From NCBI RefSeq assembly GCF_024498075.1, contig NZ_JANHOF010000005.1, positions 248,001 to 312,000 on the forward strand: a stretch of DNA of 64,000 bases. The letters are read 5' to 3'. Source of the DNA: Paenibacillus mendelii. GTDB lineage: Bacteria > Bacillota > Bacilli > Paenibacillales > Paenibacillaceae. A program made the position numbers and the translations under genes. Shown in pieces: positions 17,361 through 26,632 of the stretch; position 1 is the first letter of the stretch, and each line of letters opens with the position of its first letter. The notes beneath the pieces are model-generated. The model was not told the origin of the DNA, ran no database searches, and worked only from the letters and a program-made list of their open reading frames with translations.

Positions 17361-18296
17361 ATGAACACGAATCCATCTCAATCATCTATTTTTATGTCCA
17401 AATGGAAGCGGATACGCAAACAATATCAATTGTATTTGTTTCTGTTTCCGACGATCCTGTTCTTTCTTGTTTTTCATTATATCCCGATGTATGGCGTCAC
17501 GATTGCGTTCAAAAACTTTATGGCCAGCAAGGGGATCATGGGGAGCCCGTGGGTCGGTTTCGAGCATTTCGAACGGTTCTTCTCCTCGTATAAATTCGCC
17601 ACTGTCATGTGGAATACGTTGATTATCAACCTGTACGAGCTGATCATCGCCTTCCCGATTCCGATTATTTTGGCGCTATTGTTGAATCAGGTCGCGAACG
17701 CCAGATTCAAGAAGCTGGTGCAGACCGTTACCTATGCGCCGCATTTTATATCGGTTGTCGTTATTGTCGGGATGCTCTATTTGTTTCTATCCCCGAGAAA
17801 TGGACTGTTCAATCAGCTGATTGAGTGGTTCGGCGGCGATTCGATCTTCTTCATGGCCAGTGCAGAGTGGTTCAAGACGATCTTCGTATTCTCCGGCGTA
17901 TGGCAGAATGCCGGATGGTCGATGATTATTTACTTAGCCGCCTTGACGGCTGTCAGCCAGGATTTGCATGAAGCGGCCGTCGTCGACGGGGCAAGCAAGT
18001 TTCAACGTATCCTGCATATCGATCTGCCGTCCCTGATGCCAACCATTATGATTCTTCTCATATTAAACATCGGGAGCTTCATGGCAGTAGGCTTCGAGAA
18101 AATTTACCTGATGCAGAATCCGCTCAATCTCGGATCGTCGGAAGTGATTCAAACCTACGTCTACCAAACCGGTTTGCTAAGCGCGCAATACAGTTATTCG
18201 GCGGCGGTCGGTTTGTTCAACTCCGTCATCAATTTTGCCCTGCTTGTTGGATTCAATCAACTGGCAAAATCAATGAAACAGGCAAGCTTATGGTAG
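17361..18296 (+). CDS. ABC sugar transporter permease, LplB type
   Basis: A 311-residue integral membrane permease with about six helices and the EAA loop DLHEAAVVDGASKFQRILHI (residues about 200-220), which couples to the ATPase. The family is the LplB-like permease of oligosaccharide importers. Its ATG at 17361 follows AAGGGGG very closely; ATG 17394 is an alternative. It forms an operon with the next permease and a solute-binding lipoprotein. No ATPase gene is present, as is usual for such systems, which share an MsmX-type ATPase encoded elsewhere. Confidence 0.93.
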   Translation: MNTNPSQSSIFMSKWKRIRKQYQLYLFLFPTILFFLVFHYIPMYGVTIAFKNFMASKGIMGSPWVGFEHFERFFSSYKFATVMWNTLIINLYELIIAFPIPIILALLLNQVANARFKKLVQTVTYAPHFISVVVIVGMLYLFLSPRNGLFNQLIEWFGGDSIFFMASAEWFKTIFVFSGVWQNAGWSMIIYLAALTAVSQDLHEAAVVDGASKFQRILHIDLPSLMPTIMILLILNIGSFMAVGFEKIYLMQNPLNLGSSEVIQTYVYQTGLLSAQYSYSAAVGLFNSVINFALLVGFNQLAKSMKQASLW

Positions 18297-18311
18297 AGGA
18301 GTTGAATACAG

Positions 18312-19196
18312 ATGACCGTAAAATCAAACGCTTCCGACCGATGGTTCGACTTTCTTAACTACAGCTTTCTGACGCTTTTTATGCTAATCGTCCTGTATCC
18401 CTTATACGTGATCATCATCTCATCGGTCAGCGATCCGAACAGCGTCAATGCCGGCCAAGTCTGGCTGTTCCCGAAAGGATTGACGTTCGAAGGCTATGAA
18501 CGCATCTTCCAAGACGAGCGGATCTGGCGAGGCTACCGGAATTCATTGATGTATACCGCGCTGGGAACAACGATTAACGTTGTGCTGACGCTCACGGGCG
18601 GCTATGCCTTATCCCGCAACCTAGTCGGCAAGAATTGGTTTATGTTTCTTATCGTGTTCACGATGTTCTTCGGCGGCGGCCTCATCCCGTCTTACCTGTT
18701 AATCAAAGAGCTAGGCATGTATAATACCATTTGGTCGCAGGTCATTCCGACAGCTGTCGGAGCGTGGAATATCATCATTACGCGAACCTTCTTCGCGCAA
18801 ACGATACCCAATGAATTGCATGAAGCGGCGGAAATGGATGGCTGCTCGGATGTTGTGTTTTTCTGGAAAATCGTTCTGCCCCTCTCCACGCCGATTATTG
18901 CGGTCATGGTGCTGTTCAGCGCAGTGGGGCATTGGAATTCATATTTCCAAGCATTGATTTATTTGAGAGAGGAAGCGCTCTATCCGCTTCAAATCGTCTT
19001 GCGCGAAATATTGATCGTCAATGAGACGCAGGAGAATGCGCTGACGATCGGGCAATCCGATTCCGAGATGCTGCGCATCGTGGACGTCATGAAATATGGG
19101 ATTATTATCGTGGCTTGCTTGCCGGTACTTGTTCTGTATCCGTTCTTGCAGCGCTATTTTGTCAAAGGGGTTATGATCGGTTCGATCAAAGGGTAA
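18312..19196 (+). CDS. ABC sugar transporter permease, YtcP type
   Basis: A 294-residue second permease subunit of the importer, with about six membrane helices and the EAA motif ELHEAAEMDGCSDVVFFWKI (residues about 175-195). It starts 15 bases after the first permease, behind GGAGTTGAATACAG. Together the two proteins form the membrane channel for an oligosaccharide. The C-terminal FVKGVMIGSIKG is characteristic of the YtcP family. Confidence 0.93.
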   Translation: MTVKSNASDRWFDFLNYSFLTLFMLIVLYPLYVIIISSVSDPNSVNAGQVWLFPKGLTFEGYERIFQDERIWRGYRNSLMYTALGTTINVVLTLTGGYALSRNLVGKNWFMFLIVFTMFFGGGLIPSYLLIKELGMYNTIWSQVIPTAVGAWNIIITRTFFAQTIPNELHEAAEMDGCSDVVFFWKIVLPLSTPIIAVMVLFSAVGHWNSYFQALIYLREEALYPLQIVLREILIVNETQENALTIGQSDSEMLRIVDVMKYGIIIVACLPVLVLYPFLQRYFVKGVMIGSIKG

Positions 19197-19258
19197 CCGC
19201 GGCCATCTGAGGCCTATTCACATGATAGGAATGAACGATAATTCGAAAAGGGGATCAC

Positions 19259-20893
19259 ATGGCCATGAAGACCAAACAATGGACTAAAATCGGGTTAATC
19301 ACGATGCTTACCTCCTCACTTCTCTTGTCAGCCTGCTCATCGGACAAGAATAACAATACTGGTGGTTCAACGAAGAAGGAAGGCGAGGCGGCGGCTGACG
19401 TTAATCTGACCGGCTTGCCGATTGTGAAGGATACAATCACATTGAAATTCATGACGACCAAGGCTGCTCAACAGAAGAAGCCTCATGAAGAGATGAAGGT
19501 TGTCAAGGACTTTGAGGCGGCAACCAACATGCATATCGAATGGGATGCGGCTGTAGAAGGATATGCCGAAAAGAAGAACCTGATGTTCGCAGGCGGCGAG
19601 CTGCCTGACGCCTTCTTCGGTGCGGAAAGTCTAACGGACGATGATCTCATGAAATACGGTCCTCAAGGGATGCTGATCGCGCTGGAAGATCTGATTCCTA
19701 CGTATGCCCCGCATATTCAAGAGATTCTAGAGGCGAATCCGGAGATCAAGAAGATGATCACGGCGCCGGATGGCCATATTTATTCGATTCCTCAGATCCA
19801 GGAAGGTCCGGAGCAAGCATTGGGTGAAGTGATGTTCATCAACAAAGCTTGGCTCGATAAGCTGGGACTTCCGATCCCGGCTACGACCGATGAGTTCGAA
19901 CAGACGTTGAAGGCGTTCAAGGAGAAGGATCCGAACGGCAACAACAAAGCGGATGAAATTCCGTTTAGCTTCCTTTATGAAAATTCGTTGAACGGGATAT
20001 CCTCCTTCCACGGCGCTTTCGGCCTGCTGGATTCGCCGGCGCATGTATCGGTCAAGGACGACAAGGTCATCTATAATCCGGCGCAAACGGAGTACAAGGA
20101 TGCGACGGCCTACCTGGGCAAGCTGTTTACGCAAGGGCTGATCGACAAGGAAGTGTTCACACATGACCGCAATGTTTATTTCGCCAAAGGGAAGAACGAA
20201 GGCGTCGCCCTCTACGGCGTATTTAGCGGATTCCGTGCGGTGAATGTGGTCGGGGCTGAGCATATGGCACAGTATGTTCCGCTTCCGCCGCTGAAGGGAC
20301 CAAGCGGTACGCAGCTTTGGAACGAGTATAATCCGCATTACTTTACTCGTGCCGGATTCGCGATTACGTCCGAGAATAAATATCCGGAAGCCTCGCTCCG
20401 TTGGATAGACGAGCTGTACAAGGAAAAGAATGCGCTTCAATGGGCATACGGCCCGATCGGTACGACCTTGAAGGAAAACCCGGACGGCAAGTATACGTTC
20501 CTGCCCACGCCGGAAGGCATGAACTTCGATGAGTTTAGACATAGCGAGGCTCCGGGCAATACGACGGCAACCGCGATTCTGATGGACATGGCCGATAAAT
20601 TGGAGAGCAATGAAGCGAAAGTGGAACGCATGGAATATTTGAAGGTGTACGAGCCATTCATGCAAAACACGTCTTATCCGAACATGCTGTTCTCTGCGGA
20701 AGACACGGAACGCATGGCGATCCTGAAGGCAGACATTATGAACTACGTACTGCAGATGCAGCCGAACTGGATCATGAACGGAACCGTGGATAAAGAGTGG
20801 GATGGGTTTATCAAGAAGCTGAACGATATGGGAATGAAAGAAATGCTGGAGATTCTCCAATCGAATTATGATCGTTATCAGACTTTGAAATAA
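19259..20893 (+). CDS. Extracellular solute-binding lipoprotein
   Basis: A 544-residue sugar-binding protein of the large LipO/YtcQ type. It has a signal peptide with lipobox LLLSAC (Cys26), a flexible Ser/Asn/Gly/Lys linker, and the long binding-protein fold with GGELPDAFFGAESL and EKDPNGNNKADEIPFSF. That last segment is a calcium-loop-like stretch common in the family. It is anchored outside the membrane and delivers the sugar to the two upstream permeases. Start ATG 19259 follows AAAAGGGGA. The neighbouring sulfatases suggest a sulfated or complex glycan fragment as ligand, which is inference. Confidence 0.93.
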   Translation: MAMKTKQWTKIGLITMLTSSLLLSACSSDKNNNTGGSTKKEGEAAADVNLTGLPIVKDTITLKFMTTKAAQQKKPHEEMKVVKDFEAATNMHIEWDAAVEGYAEKKNLMFAGGELPDAFFGAESLTDDDLMKYGPQGMLIALEDLIPTYAPHIQEILEANPEIKKMITAPDGHIYSIPQIQEGPEQALGEVMFINKAWLDKLGLPIPATTDEFEQTLKAFKEKDPNGNNKADEIPFSFLYENSLNGISSFHGAFGLLDSPAHVSVKDDKVIYNPAQTEYKDATAYLGKLFTQGLIDKEVFTHDRNVYFAKGKNEGVALYGVFSGFRAVNVVGAEHMAQYVPLPPLKGPSGTQLWNEYNPHYFTRAGFAITSENKYPEASLRWIDELYKEKNALQWAYGPIGTTLKENPDGKYTFLPTPEGMNFDEFRHSEAPGNTTATAILMDMADKLESNEAKVERMEYLKVYEPFMQNTSYPNMLFSAEDTERMAILKADIMNYVLQMQPNWIMNGTVDKEWDGFIKKLNDMGMKEMLEILQSNYDRYQTLK

Positions 20894-21210
20894 CTGCGGT
20901 CCATCGTCCCCGATATTGGTCCTCCGGTATCGGGGCGAGCTTTATCGCTTGAACCAAGGATTAGACACGCGAACCCGCTGCGCAGGCAGAATGTTCTTCC
21001 GATCGCTGTTGTTCCCGGATTTCTATGAATTTATGGTAAAGGTTGATATCCGGGAACAAAGGCGACCGCTGGCGCTTCTTCAGAATCATTCTTCCTGCTC
21101 CGCTCCAGCGGAGGCACAAGGCTCATAAAACTTAGGCTTATACTTTCGAAGTTAAGTTTTACTCGCCCCCGAGGCACAAGGCTCATAAAACTTTTAGGAG
21201 GCTGATTGAA
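20894..21210 (+). promoter_or_regulatory. Structured leader upstream of sulfatase genes
   Basis: A 317-base gap with no gene. It holds a CCCCGATA/TATCGGGG hairpin (20908-20935), a perfect 12-bp inverted repeat TTGTTCCCGGAT (21009-21020 with 21048-21059) extendable to about 20 bp with 3 mismatches, and a duplicated unit (21111-21133 and 21171-21193). The second unit abuts the AGGAGG of the sulfatase gene. AAGTTTTA at 21154-21161 can pair with TAAAACTT in either copy, so two exclusive hairpins are possible. Confidence 0.7.
21111..21193 (+). repeat. 60-bp-period direct repeat in leader
   Basis: A 23-base sequence ending CTCATAAAACTT occurs identically at 21111-21133 and 21171-21193. The second copy runs into TTAGGAGG, the ribosome-binding site of the sulfatase gene. 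A related layout precedes araA (39356-39470). Confidence 0.88.
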
Positions 21211-22719
21211 ATGGCCAAGAAGCCGAATATTCTCTTGATTACGAGCGATCAACAGCATTGGAATACGATCGGCGCGTTCAACGATGAAATTTCAACGCCG
21301 AATCTTGACCGTCTGGTGCGGGAGGGGACCACGTTCACGCGCGCCTACTGCCCGAATCCGACATGCACGCCCAGCCGCTCGTCGATTATTACCGGGATGT
21401 ACCCGAGCCAGCATGGCGCCTGGGCGCTCGGAACCAAGCTGTCCGAGGACGTCCGGACTGTGGGCGACGAGCTGCAGGCGGAAGGTTACCGGACCGCGCT
21501 GGTCGGTAAAGCCCATTTTCAACCGCTTGCATCGACCGACGAGTTTCCATCTCTGGAGATGATGCCGCTCCTGCAGGACTTGGACTATTGGCGGGATTTT
21601 ACTGGACCGTTCTACGGCTTCGAGCATGCCGAGATGCTGCGGAATCATGCGCACGAGCAGCTGGTCGGACAGCATTATGCCATTTGGATGGAAGAGCAAG
21701 GATTCGACTGGAAGGCGCATTTTGCCGAGCCGACTGGATCCCTTCCCTTATCGGCGGAGCATCGCTGGACGCTTCCTGAAGCCTATCATTACAATACGTG
21801 GATTGCCGAACGGACGAATGCCTTGCTGGAGCGTTATGCCGCAGATGAAGAGCCCTTCTTCCTATGGGCGAGCTTCCCGGACCCGCATCCGCCTTACCTC
21901 GTATCCGAGCCATGGGATAAGATGTACGACCCTGAGGAGCTAACGCTGCCAAAGATGACGCCAGGAGAGCATGAGGCTAATCCGCCTCACTTTGGCATGA
22001 CCCAGCTTGAACGGCCTGACTTCTCGGCTTATCAGGAGACGGGGAAGGGCGTGCACGGTCTATACACGCACCAGGTTCCGCTGGAGAAGCAGCAGAAGAA
22101 TATGGCGGTCTACTACGGCATGGTTAGCTTCATGGACAAGTATGTCGGGCAAATTCTTGATAAGCTTGATGAGCTTGGACTTGCCGAAGACACGATTGTC
22201 GTCTACACAACGGATCACGGTCATTTCTTCGGACAGCATGGACTGCAGTATAAGGGCGCCTTCCATTATGAGGATTTATTGAAGCTGCCGTTCATCGTCA
22301 GATACCCTGGACATGTTCCCGCTGGCCGGATCGAATCATCGATGCAGTCGCTGGTCGATTTGGCGCCGACATTTCTTAGCTTCTCCGGTACATCGGTGCC
22401 GCGGACGATGACGGGCGTAGATCAAAGCCGGGTATGGCGCGGGGAGCCATCCGCCGCGAGGGATTATGTCATCTGCGAGAATCGCAACGAACCGACCTTG
22501 ATGCACGTCAAGACCTATGTGAGCGAACGTTACAAGCTGACGGTCTACTTTGAACGGCTTTACGGCGAATTATTCGATCTGCAGGAAGACCCCGGCGAGC
22601 TTCGCAACCTCTGGGACGATCCCGCTCATCGTGATCTGAAAGGGCAGCTGCTGCTCCACTTCTTATGGGCGGAGATGGGCAAGGAGCCGATGCCGATGCC
22701 CCGGCTTCATCATGCATGA
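21211..22719 (+). CDS. Sulfatase, family S1, Cys-type (1 of 3)
   Basis: A 502-residue sulfatase of the alkaline-phosphatase superfamily. The catalytic motif is C52-T-P-S-R, whose cysteine must be oxidised to formylglycine. ILLITSDQQHW near the N-terminus and TTDHGHFFGQHG (residues about 330-342) give the calcium-binding side chains. It would remove sulfate esters or N-sulfate from a sugar. No signal peptide is seen, so it is probably cytoplasmic and acts after import. It is followed closely by two more sulfatase genes; no maturase gene lies in the window. Confidence 0.94.
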   Translation: MAKKPNILLITSDQQHWNTIGAFNDEISTPNLDRLVREGTTFTRAYCPNPTCTPSRSSIITGMYPSQHGAWALGTKLSEDVRTVGDELQAEGYRTALVGKAHFQPLASTDEFPSLEMMPLLQDLDYWRDFTGPFYGFEHAEMLRNHAHEQLVGQHYAIWMEEQGFDWKAHFAEPTGSLPLSAEHRWTLPEAYHYNTWIAERTNALLERYAADEEPFFLWASFPDPHPPYLVSEPWDKMYDPEELTLPKMTPGEHEANPPHFGMTQLERPDFSAYQETGKGVHGLYTHQVPLEKQQKNMAVYYGMVSFMDKYVGQILDKLDELGLAEDTIVVYTTDHGHFFGQHGLQYKGAFHYEDLLKLPFIVRYPGHVPAGRIESSMQSLVDLAPTFLSFSGTSVPRTMTGVDQSRVWRGEPSAARDYVICENRNEPTLMHVKTYVSERYKLTVYFERLYGELFDLQEDPGELRNLWDDPAHRDLKGQLLLHFLWAEMGKEPMPMPRLHHA

Positions 22720-22735
22720 ACGAAAGGGGAGCGAC

Positions 22736-24289
22736 ATGAAATCATCCGCCGTAATTCGAAGCAAGCGGCCGAATGTCTTGATCATTCATACGGATCAACA
22801 GCGGTACGACAGTCTGGGCTGTACTGGCAACCTGCATGCCATCACACCGCATATTGACAAGCTCGCAGCGGAGGGAACGCTGTTCCACCGGCATGTAACG
22901 GCCCATCCGGTCTGCATGCCATCGCGTGCCTCGTTCTTCACGGGGCGCTACCCGAATGCGAGCGGTGTCTACGCCAACGGTGTCGCGCTGCCAAGAAAGA
23001 CGCATGTGACGGCCCATCCCATGAATGCCGGGGCTCAGGTTCAGGCGGAGGCAATCAGCCATGTTCCGACCATGCCGGACGCGTTCTCGGAAGCGGGTTA
23101 CCGGACGGCTGCGATAGGCAAGCTGCACTTCACTTGTACGAACGGCCCCCGGAGCAGCCGCTTTGAGGAATCACGCATTCGTTGGTCTGAGGAGGATATG
23201 TCGGCGTGGAGCGGTCCTTATTATGGCTTCGATCAGGTTGAGCTGACAATCGGACATGGAGAGGATTATACGGGTCATTACGGGAGCTGGCTGCGGAAGA
23301 CCTACCCGGAGGTGGCGGAGAAGGTGCGGTCGGGGAGCTTCCGGGGGAGCGGGCCTGCCAAGTGGACGCTGTATCCGAGCGTCGTACCCGTGGAAGCACA
23401 CAGCTCAACGTGGATTGCCGACCGTGCGATCGCCTATTTGAACAGCGCGGCAGATCAGGTCGAGCCATTCTTCCTGTTCCTCGGCTTTCCAGATCCGCAT
23501 TTTCCGTTCACCCCTCCGGCCGAGCTGGCCGAACGGTTTCAAGACCGCGGAACGATGGCTTATCAGGAGCGGGCGGCGGGCACAGGAGGGGTTCCGTCCC
23601 CCGTCCGTAAGCTTTATGAGGGGGACAAGCTTCAGAACGCGGTCCGTTATGGCGACGGTTTTGTCCATAAGGCGAGACAGTTCACGGACGCCATGATTCA
23701 TCTGATCGACATCTCTGTTGGGAGGATCAGAGAAACGCTGCAGCATTTAGGCTTGGATGAGAATACGATCATCGTCTATACGAGCGATCACGGCGATTAT
23801 CTCGGCGACTATGGATTGGTGTTCAAGGCGAATTACGGCTCCAAAACGCTGAATCACGTGCCTTTCATGATGAAAGTGCCGAAGAAGCTGGCGGAGCTGC
23901 CGAAGGAATGTCATGCGGCAATGAGCAATACGGACGTCATGCCAACGCTTTGCCAACTGGCCGGTGTTCCCGTGCCGGATGGCGTGCAGGGCCGAAGTGT
24001 CGTTCCGCTGCTGCTAGGGGAAGCGGAATCATGGCCAGTGCAGGTGACCTGTTATGACGATGATCCATCCGGACATAATTTCAGTCTATGGAACGACCGC
24101 TACAGGTATACGTGGTACCCGGCAACGGGAGAACGCGAGCTGTATGATCATGTGAGTGACCCTTACGAAACCGATAACATCGCGGGCATGCCTAGCATTG
24201 CGGACGTCGAGCGGAACTTGCATGCCGCTCTTCTGGAGCAGCATTGTCTAACGGACCGTCCCTCACTTGGCAAGTCGGCTCAATGGTAG
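22736..24289 (+). CDS. Sulfatase, family S1, Cys-type (2 of 3)
   Basis: A 517-residue sulfatase with catalytic motif C60-M-P-S-R followed by ASFFTGRYPN. The N-terminal metal site is IIHTDQQRYD and the second is YTSDHGDYLGDYG. The ATG at 22736 follows AAAGGGGAG; the ATG at 22712 overlaps the preceding gene and lacks a site. It has no signal peptide, so it is probably cytoplasmic. It starts 16 bases after sulfatase 1 and is divergent enough from the other two to have its own bond specificity. Confidence 0.94.
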   Translation: MKSSAVIRSKRPNVLIIHTDQQRYDSLGCTGNLHAITPHIDKLAAEGTLFHRHVTAHPVCMPSRASFFTGRYPNASGVYANGVALPRKTHVTAHPMNAGAQVQAEAISHVPTMPDAFSEAGYRTAAIGKLHFTCTNGPRSSRFEESRIRWSEEDMSAWSGPYYGFDQVELTIGHGEDYTGHYGSWLRKTYPEVAEKVRSGSFRGSGPAKWTLYPSVVPVEAHSSTWIADRAIAYLNSAADQVEPFFLFLGFPDPHFPFTPPAELAERFQDRGTMAYQERAAGTGGVPSPVRKLYEGDKLQNAVRYGDGFVHKARQFTDAMIHLIDISVGRIRETLQHLGLDENTIIVYTSDHGDYLGDYGLVFKANYGSKTLNHVPFMMKVPKKLAELPKECHAAMSNTDVMPTLCQLAGVPVPDGVQGRSVVPLLLGEAESWPVQVTCYDDDPSGHNFSLWNDRYRYTWYPATGERELYDHVSDPYETDNIAGMPSIADVERNLHAALLEQHCLTDRPSLGKSAQW

Positions 24290-24316
24290 CACAGCGGATT
24301 AGAAGGAGGAATAGTC

Positions 24317-25789
24317 ATGTCGTCGAAACAGCCGAACATCGTTATGCTCATGACCGATCAACAGCGATGGGACACGCTGGGCTGCTATGGGAACGAGATT
24401 ATTGAAACCGTGAACCTGGATGCATTGGCAGCGGAAGGAACGGTATTCGATCACGCATATACTCCGTCTCCGTCATGCATTCCCGCACGGGCAAGCCTGC
24501 TGACGGGATTGGATCCGTGGCATACCGGACTATTGGGGATGGGAGCCGGCCAAGGCCCGATGGAAACAGGATTTGCCCACACGCTTCCCGGCGTGCTGTC
24601 CGATGCGGGTTATCATACCCAAGGCATTGGCAAAATGCATTTTTATCCCCAACGTTCGCTAAACGGCTTTCACCATACCTTACTGGACGAATCGGGCCGA
24701 GTAGAGGATCCCCAGTTCGTCTCGGATTACCGGGAATGGTTCGATCGCCATAAGACCGGCCCGTATGATTTCGTCGATCACGGCATCCATTGGAATTCAT
24801 GGATGGCAAGGCCTTATCACGCGCCTGAATATTTGCATCCGACCAACTGGACCGTGAATGAGTCAATTGCATTCATCAAACGGAGAGACCCGCGTAAACC
24901 ATTTTTTCTAAAAACATCGTTCGCAAGACCGCATTCTCCATATGATGCGCCCCCGGTCTATTTCGATCTGTACGATAGAAAGCAGCTCGCTGAGCCGTTC
25001 ATCGGCGATTGGGCGCATATGCACAATAAACCCGAGGACGCGGTCAGTCCCACCGCTTGGCGGGGGGTACGCAAGCCGGAGGAAATCCGGCGGGCACGTG
25101 CGGGTTATTACGGTCTCATTCATCATATCGACCACCAGATGGGACGGTTGATCCAATGCCTGCAGCGCGAAGGACTGTACGAGAACACGATGATCGTGTT
25201 TCTGTCGGACCATGGGGATATGCTGGGGGATCACAATCTATGGCGCAAAACCTATGCCTATGAGGGATCCGCTCATATCCCCATGATCGTTAAGCTGCCG
25301 CGCTCCTACGGCCGAACGGAAGCCAGAGTCTCGAAGCCGGTTGCGATTCAGGATGTCATGCCAACGATATTGGATATCGCAGGCGTGGATATCCCGGGTG
25401 CTCTTGACGGCAGCAGCATGAGAGGTCTGATGCAAGGGCAGGGGACGGCTTCCGCGAACTGGCGTGAATTCGTACATGGGGAGCATTGCGCCTGTTATTC
25501 GGACGAGCAGGAGATGCACTACTTAACGGATGGGAGAACCAAGTATATTTGGTTCCCGCGGATGAATAGCGAGCAGTTGTTCGATCTGGAGGCGGATCCG
25601 GGCGAATGCCGCGATCTGACAAGGCAGCAAGAAGAGCAGCAGCGGCTGCAGCAATGGAGAAGACGGTTGATCGATATACTTGCCGAGCGGAACGCGGGAC
25701 TTACGGATGGTGTCAATTTGATCAATCAAGCCGGAAAACCGCCTATCGTTTCGCCTCACTATAAGGCTAGAGTGAAAGCTGGAAGATGA
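24317..25789 (+). CDS. Sulfatase, family S1, Cys-type (3 of 3)
   Basis: A 490-residue sulfatase with C54-I-P-A-R, the alanine variant of the formylglycine motif, then ASLLTGLDPWHTG. The metal-site segments are MLMTDQQRWD and FLSDHGDMLGDHN. Start ATG 24317 follows AGAAGGAGG. It is the last gene of the sulfatase operon, which ends at a strong hairpin. It is probably cytoplasmic like its neighbours. Three different sulfatases in a row imply a substrate with several kinds of sulfation. Confidence 0.94.
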   Translation: MSSKQPNIVMLMTDQQRWDTLGCYGNEIIETVNLDALAAEGTVFDHAYTPSPSCIPARASLLTGLDPWHTGLLGMGAGQGPMETGFAHTLPGVLSDAGYHTQGIGKMHFYPQRSLNGFHHTLLDESGRVEDPQFVSDYREWFDRHKTGPYDFVDHGIHWNSWMARPYHAPEYLHPTNWTVNESIAFIKRRDPRKPFFLKTSFARPHSPYDAPPVYFDLYDRKQLAEPFIGDWAHMHNKPEDAVSPTAWRGVRKPEEIRRARAGYYGLIHHIDHQMGRLIQCLQREGLYENTMIVFLSDHGDMLGDHNLWRKTYAYEGSAHIPMIVKLPRSYGRTEARVSKPVAIQDVMPTILDIAGVDIPGALDGSSMRGLMQGQGTASANWREFVHGEHCACYSDEQEMHYLTDGRTKYIWFPRMNSEQLFDLEADPGECRDLTRQQEEQQRLQQWRRRLIDILAERNAGLTDGVNLINQAGKPPIVSPHYKARVKAGR

Positions 25790-25809
25790 TTTCACATAAG
25801 AAGGATTCA

Positions 25810-25848
25810 CAGAAAGGCTGCCGGGATTATACGGCGGCCTTTCTGTAT
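25810..25848 (+). terminator. Terminator of sulfatase operon
   Basis: CAGAAAGGC...GCCTTTCTG with an inner TGCCG/CGGCG pairing forms a long stem (25810-25845). The T-rich part lies inside the stem, and only a weak tail follows. Confidence 0.7.
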
Positions 25849-25914
25849 GCGGCTATGATTTTCAACGTGTGTTGAACGTCTATTGTGAATGTATTAAACT
25901 GAGTACAATAATTC

Positions 25915-25929
25915 TGATAATTATTCTCA
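25915..25929 (+). promoter_or_regulatory. Fur box before two-component system
   Basis: TGATAATTATTCTCA matches the Bacillus 7-1-7 Fur consensus (TGATAATnATTATCA) at all but one defined position. It lies about 25 bases before the response regulator start, so it should allow iron repression. Confidence 0.8.
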
Positions 25930-25954
25930 ATCGATGGACATTTCGGGGGCAATG

Positions 25955-26632
25955 ATGACAAAAATATTACTGATTGAAGACGAGAAAAATATGTCGCGTT
26001 TCATTGAGCTTGAGCTCCGGCATGAATCCTATGAGGTTCAAGTCGTTTCCGACGGGAGGCAGGGGCTGGCGCTTGCTCTAAGAGAGGACTTTGATGTTAT
26101 TCTCTTAGACCTCATGCTTCCGAAATTAAGCGGCATCGAAGTATGCCGTCAGATACGTTCCGTTAAGAAGACGCCGATTATTATGCTGACGGCCAAAGAT
26201 AGTATCGTGGACCGTGTCTTGGGGCTGGATCATGGCGCCGATGACTATATGACGAAGCCATTTGCAATCGAAGAACTGTTAGCCCGCATTCGGGTCATCC
26301 TGAGAAGGCAGGAGGATGCAGCGGAGCAAGATATGCCTATACTTGTCTTCCAGGACTTGAGTGTCAATCTGGATTCCAGAATTGTACGAAAAGGCAATGA
26401 GGAGGTCCAGCTGACGAAGAGAGAGTATGCGCTCCTTGTTACGTTCATGGAGAACGTGAACCGGGTGCTGACGCGGGAAACCCTGCTGGATAAAGTGTGG
26501 GGGTTCGAAGCAGCGGTCGATACCAATGTCGTGGATGTCTACGTCCGTTATTTACGAAATAAGATCGATGGTCCCCGCGAGGGCAGCTGCATCCAAACAT
26601 TACGCGGAATTGGATACGTGATGAGACCATGA
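25955..26632 (+). CDS. OmpR-family response regulator
   Basis: A 225-residue response regulator. The receiver domain (residues 1-118) has phospho-acceptor D52 (VILLDLMLPKLSG), acidic pair E8-D9 and K101 (TKPF). A winged-helix OmpR/PhoB DNA-binding domain (about 128-225) carries LTKREYALLVTF and VDVYVRYLRNKID. ATG 25955 has GGGGG 5 bases upstream; ATGs at 25952 and 25934 are possible. It overlaps the kinase gene by 4 bases. The upstream Fur box and downstream iron importer suggest a role in iron acquisition, like YclJ of Bacillus. Confidence 0.93.
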   Translation: MTKILLIEDEKNMSRFIELELRHESYEVQVVSDGRQGLALALREDFDVILLDLMLPKLSGIEVCRQIRSVKKTPIIMLTAKDSIVDRVLGLDHGADDYMTKPFAIEELLARIRVILRRQEDAAEQDMPILVFQDLSVNLDSRIVRKGNEEVQLTKREYALLVTFMENVNRVLTRETLLDKVWGFEAAVDTNVVDVYVRYLRNKIDGPREGSCIQTLRGIGYVMRP

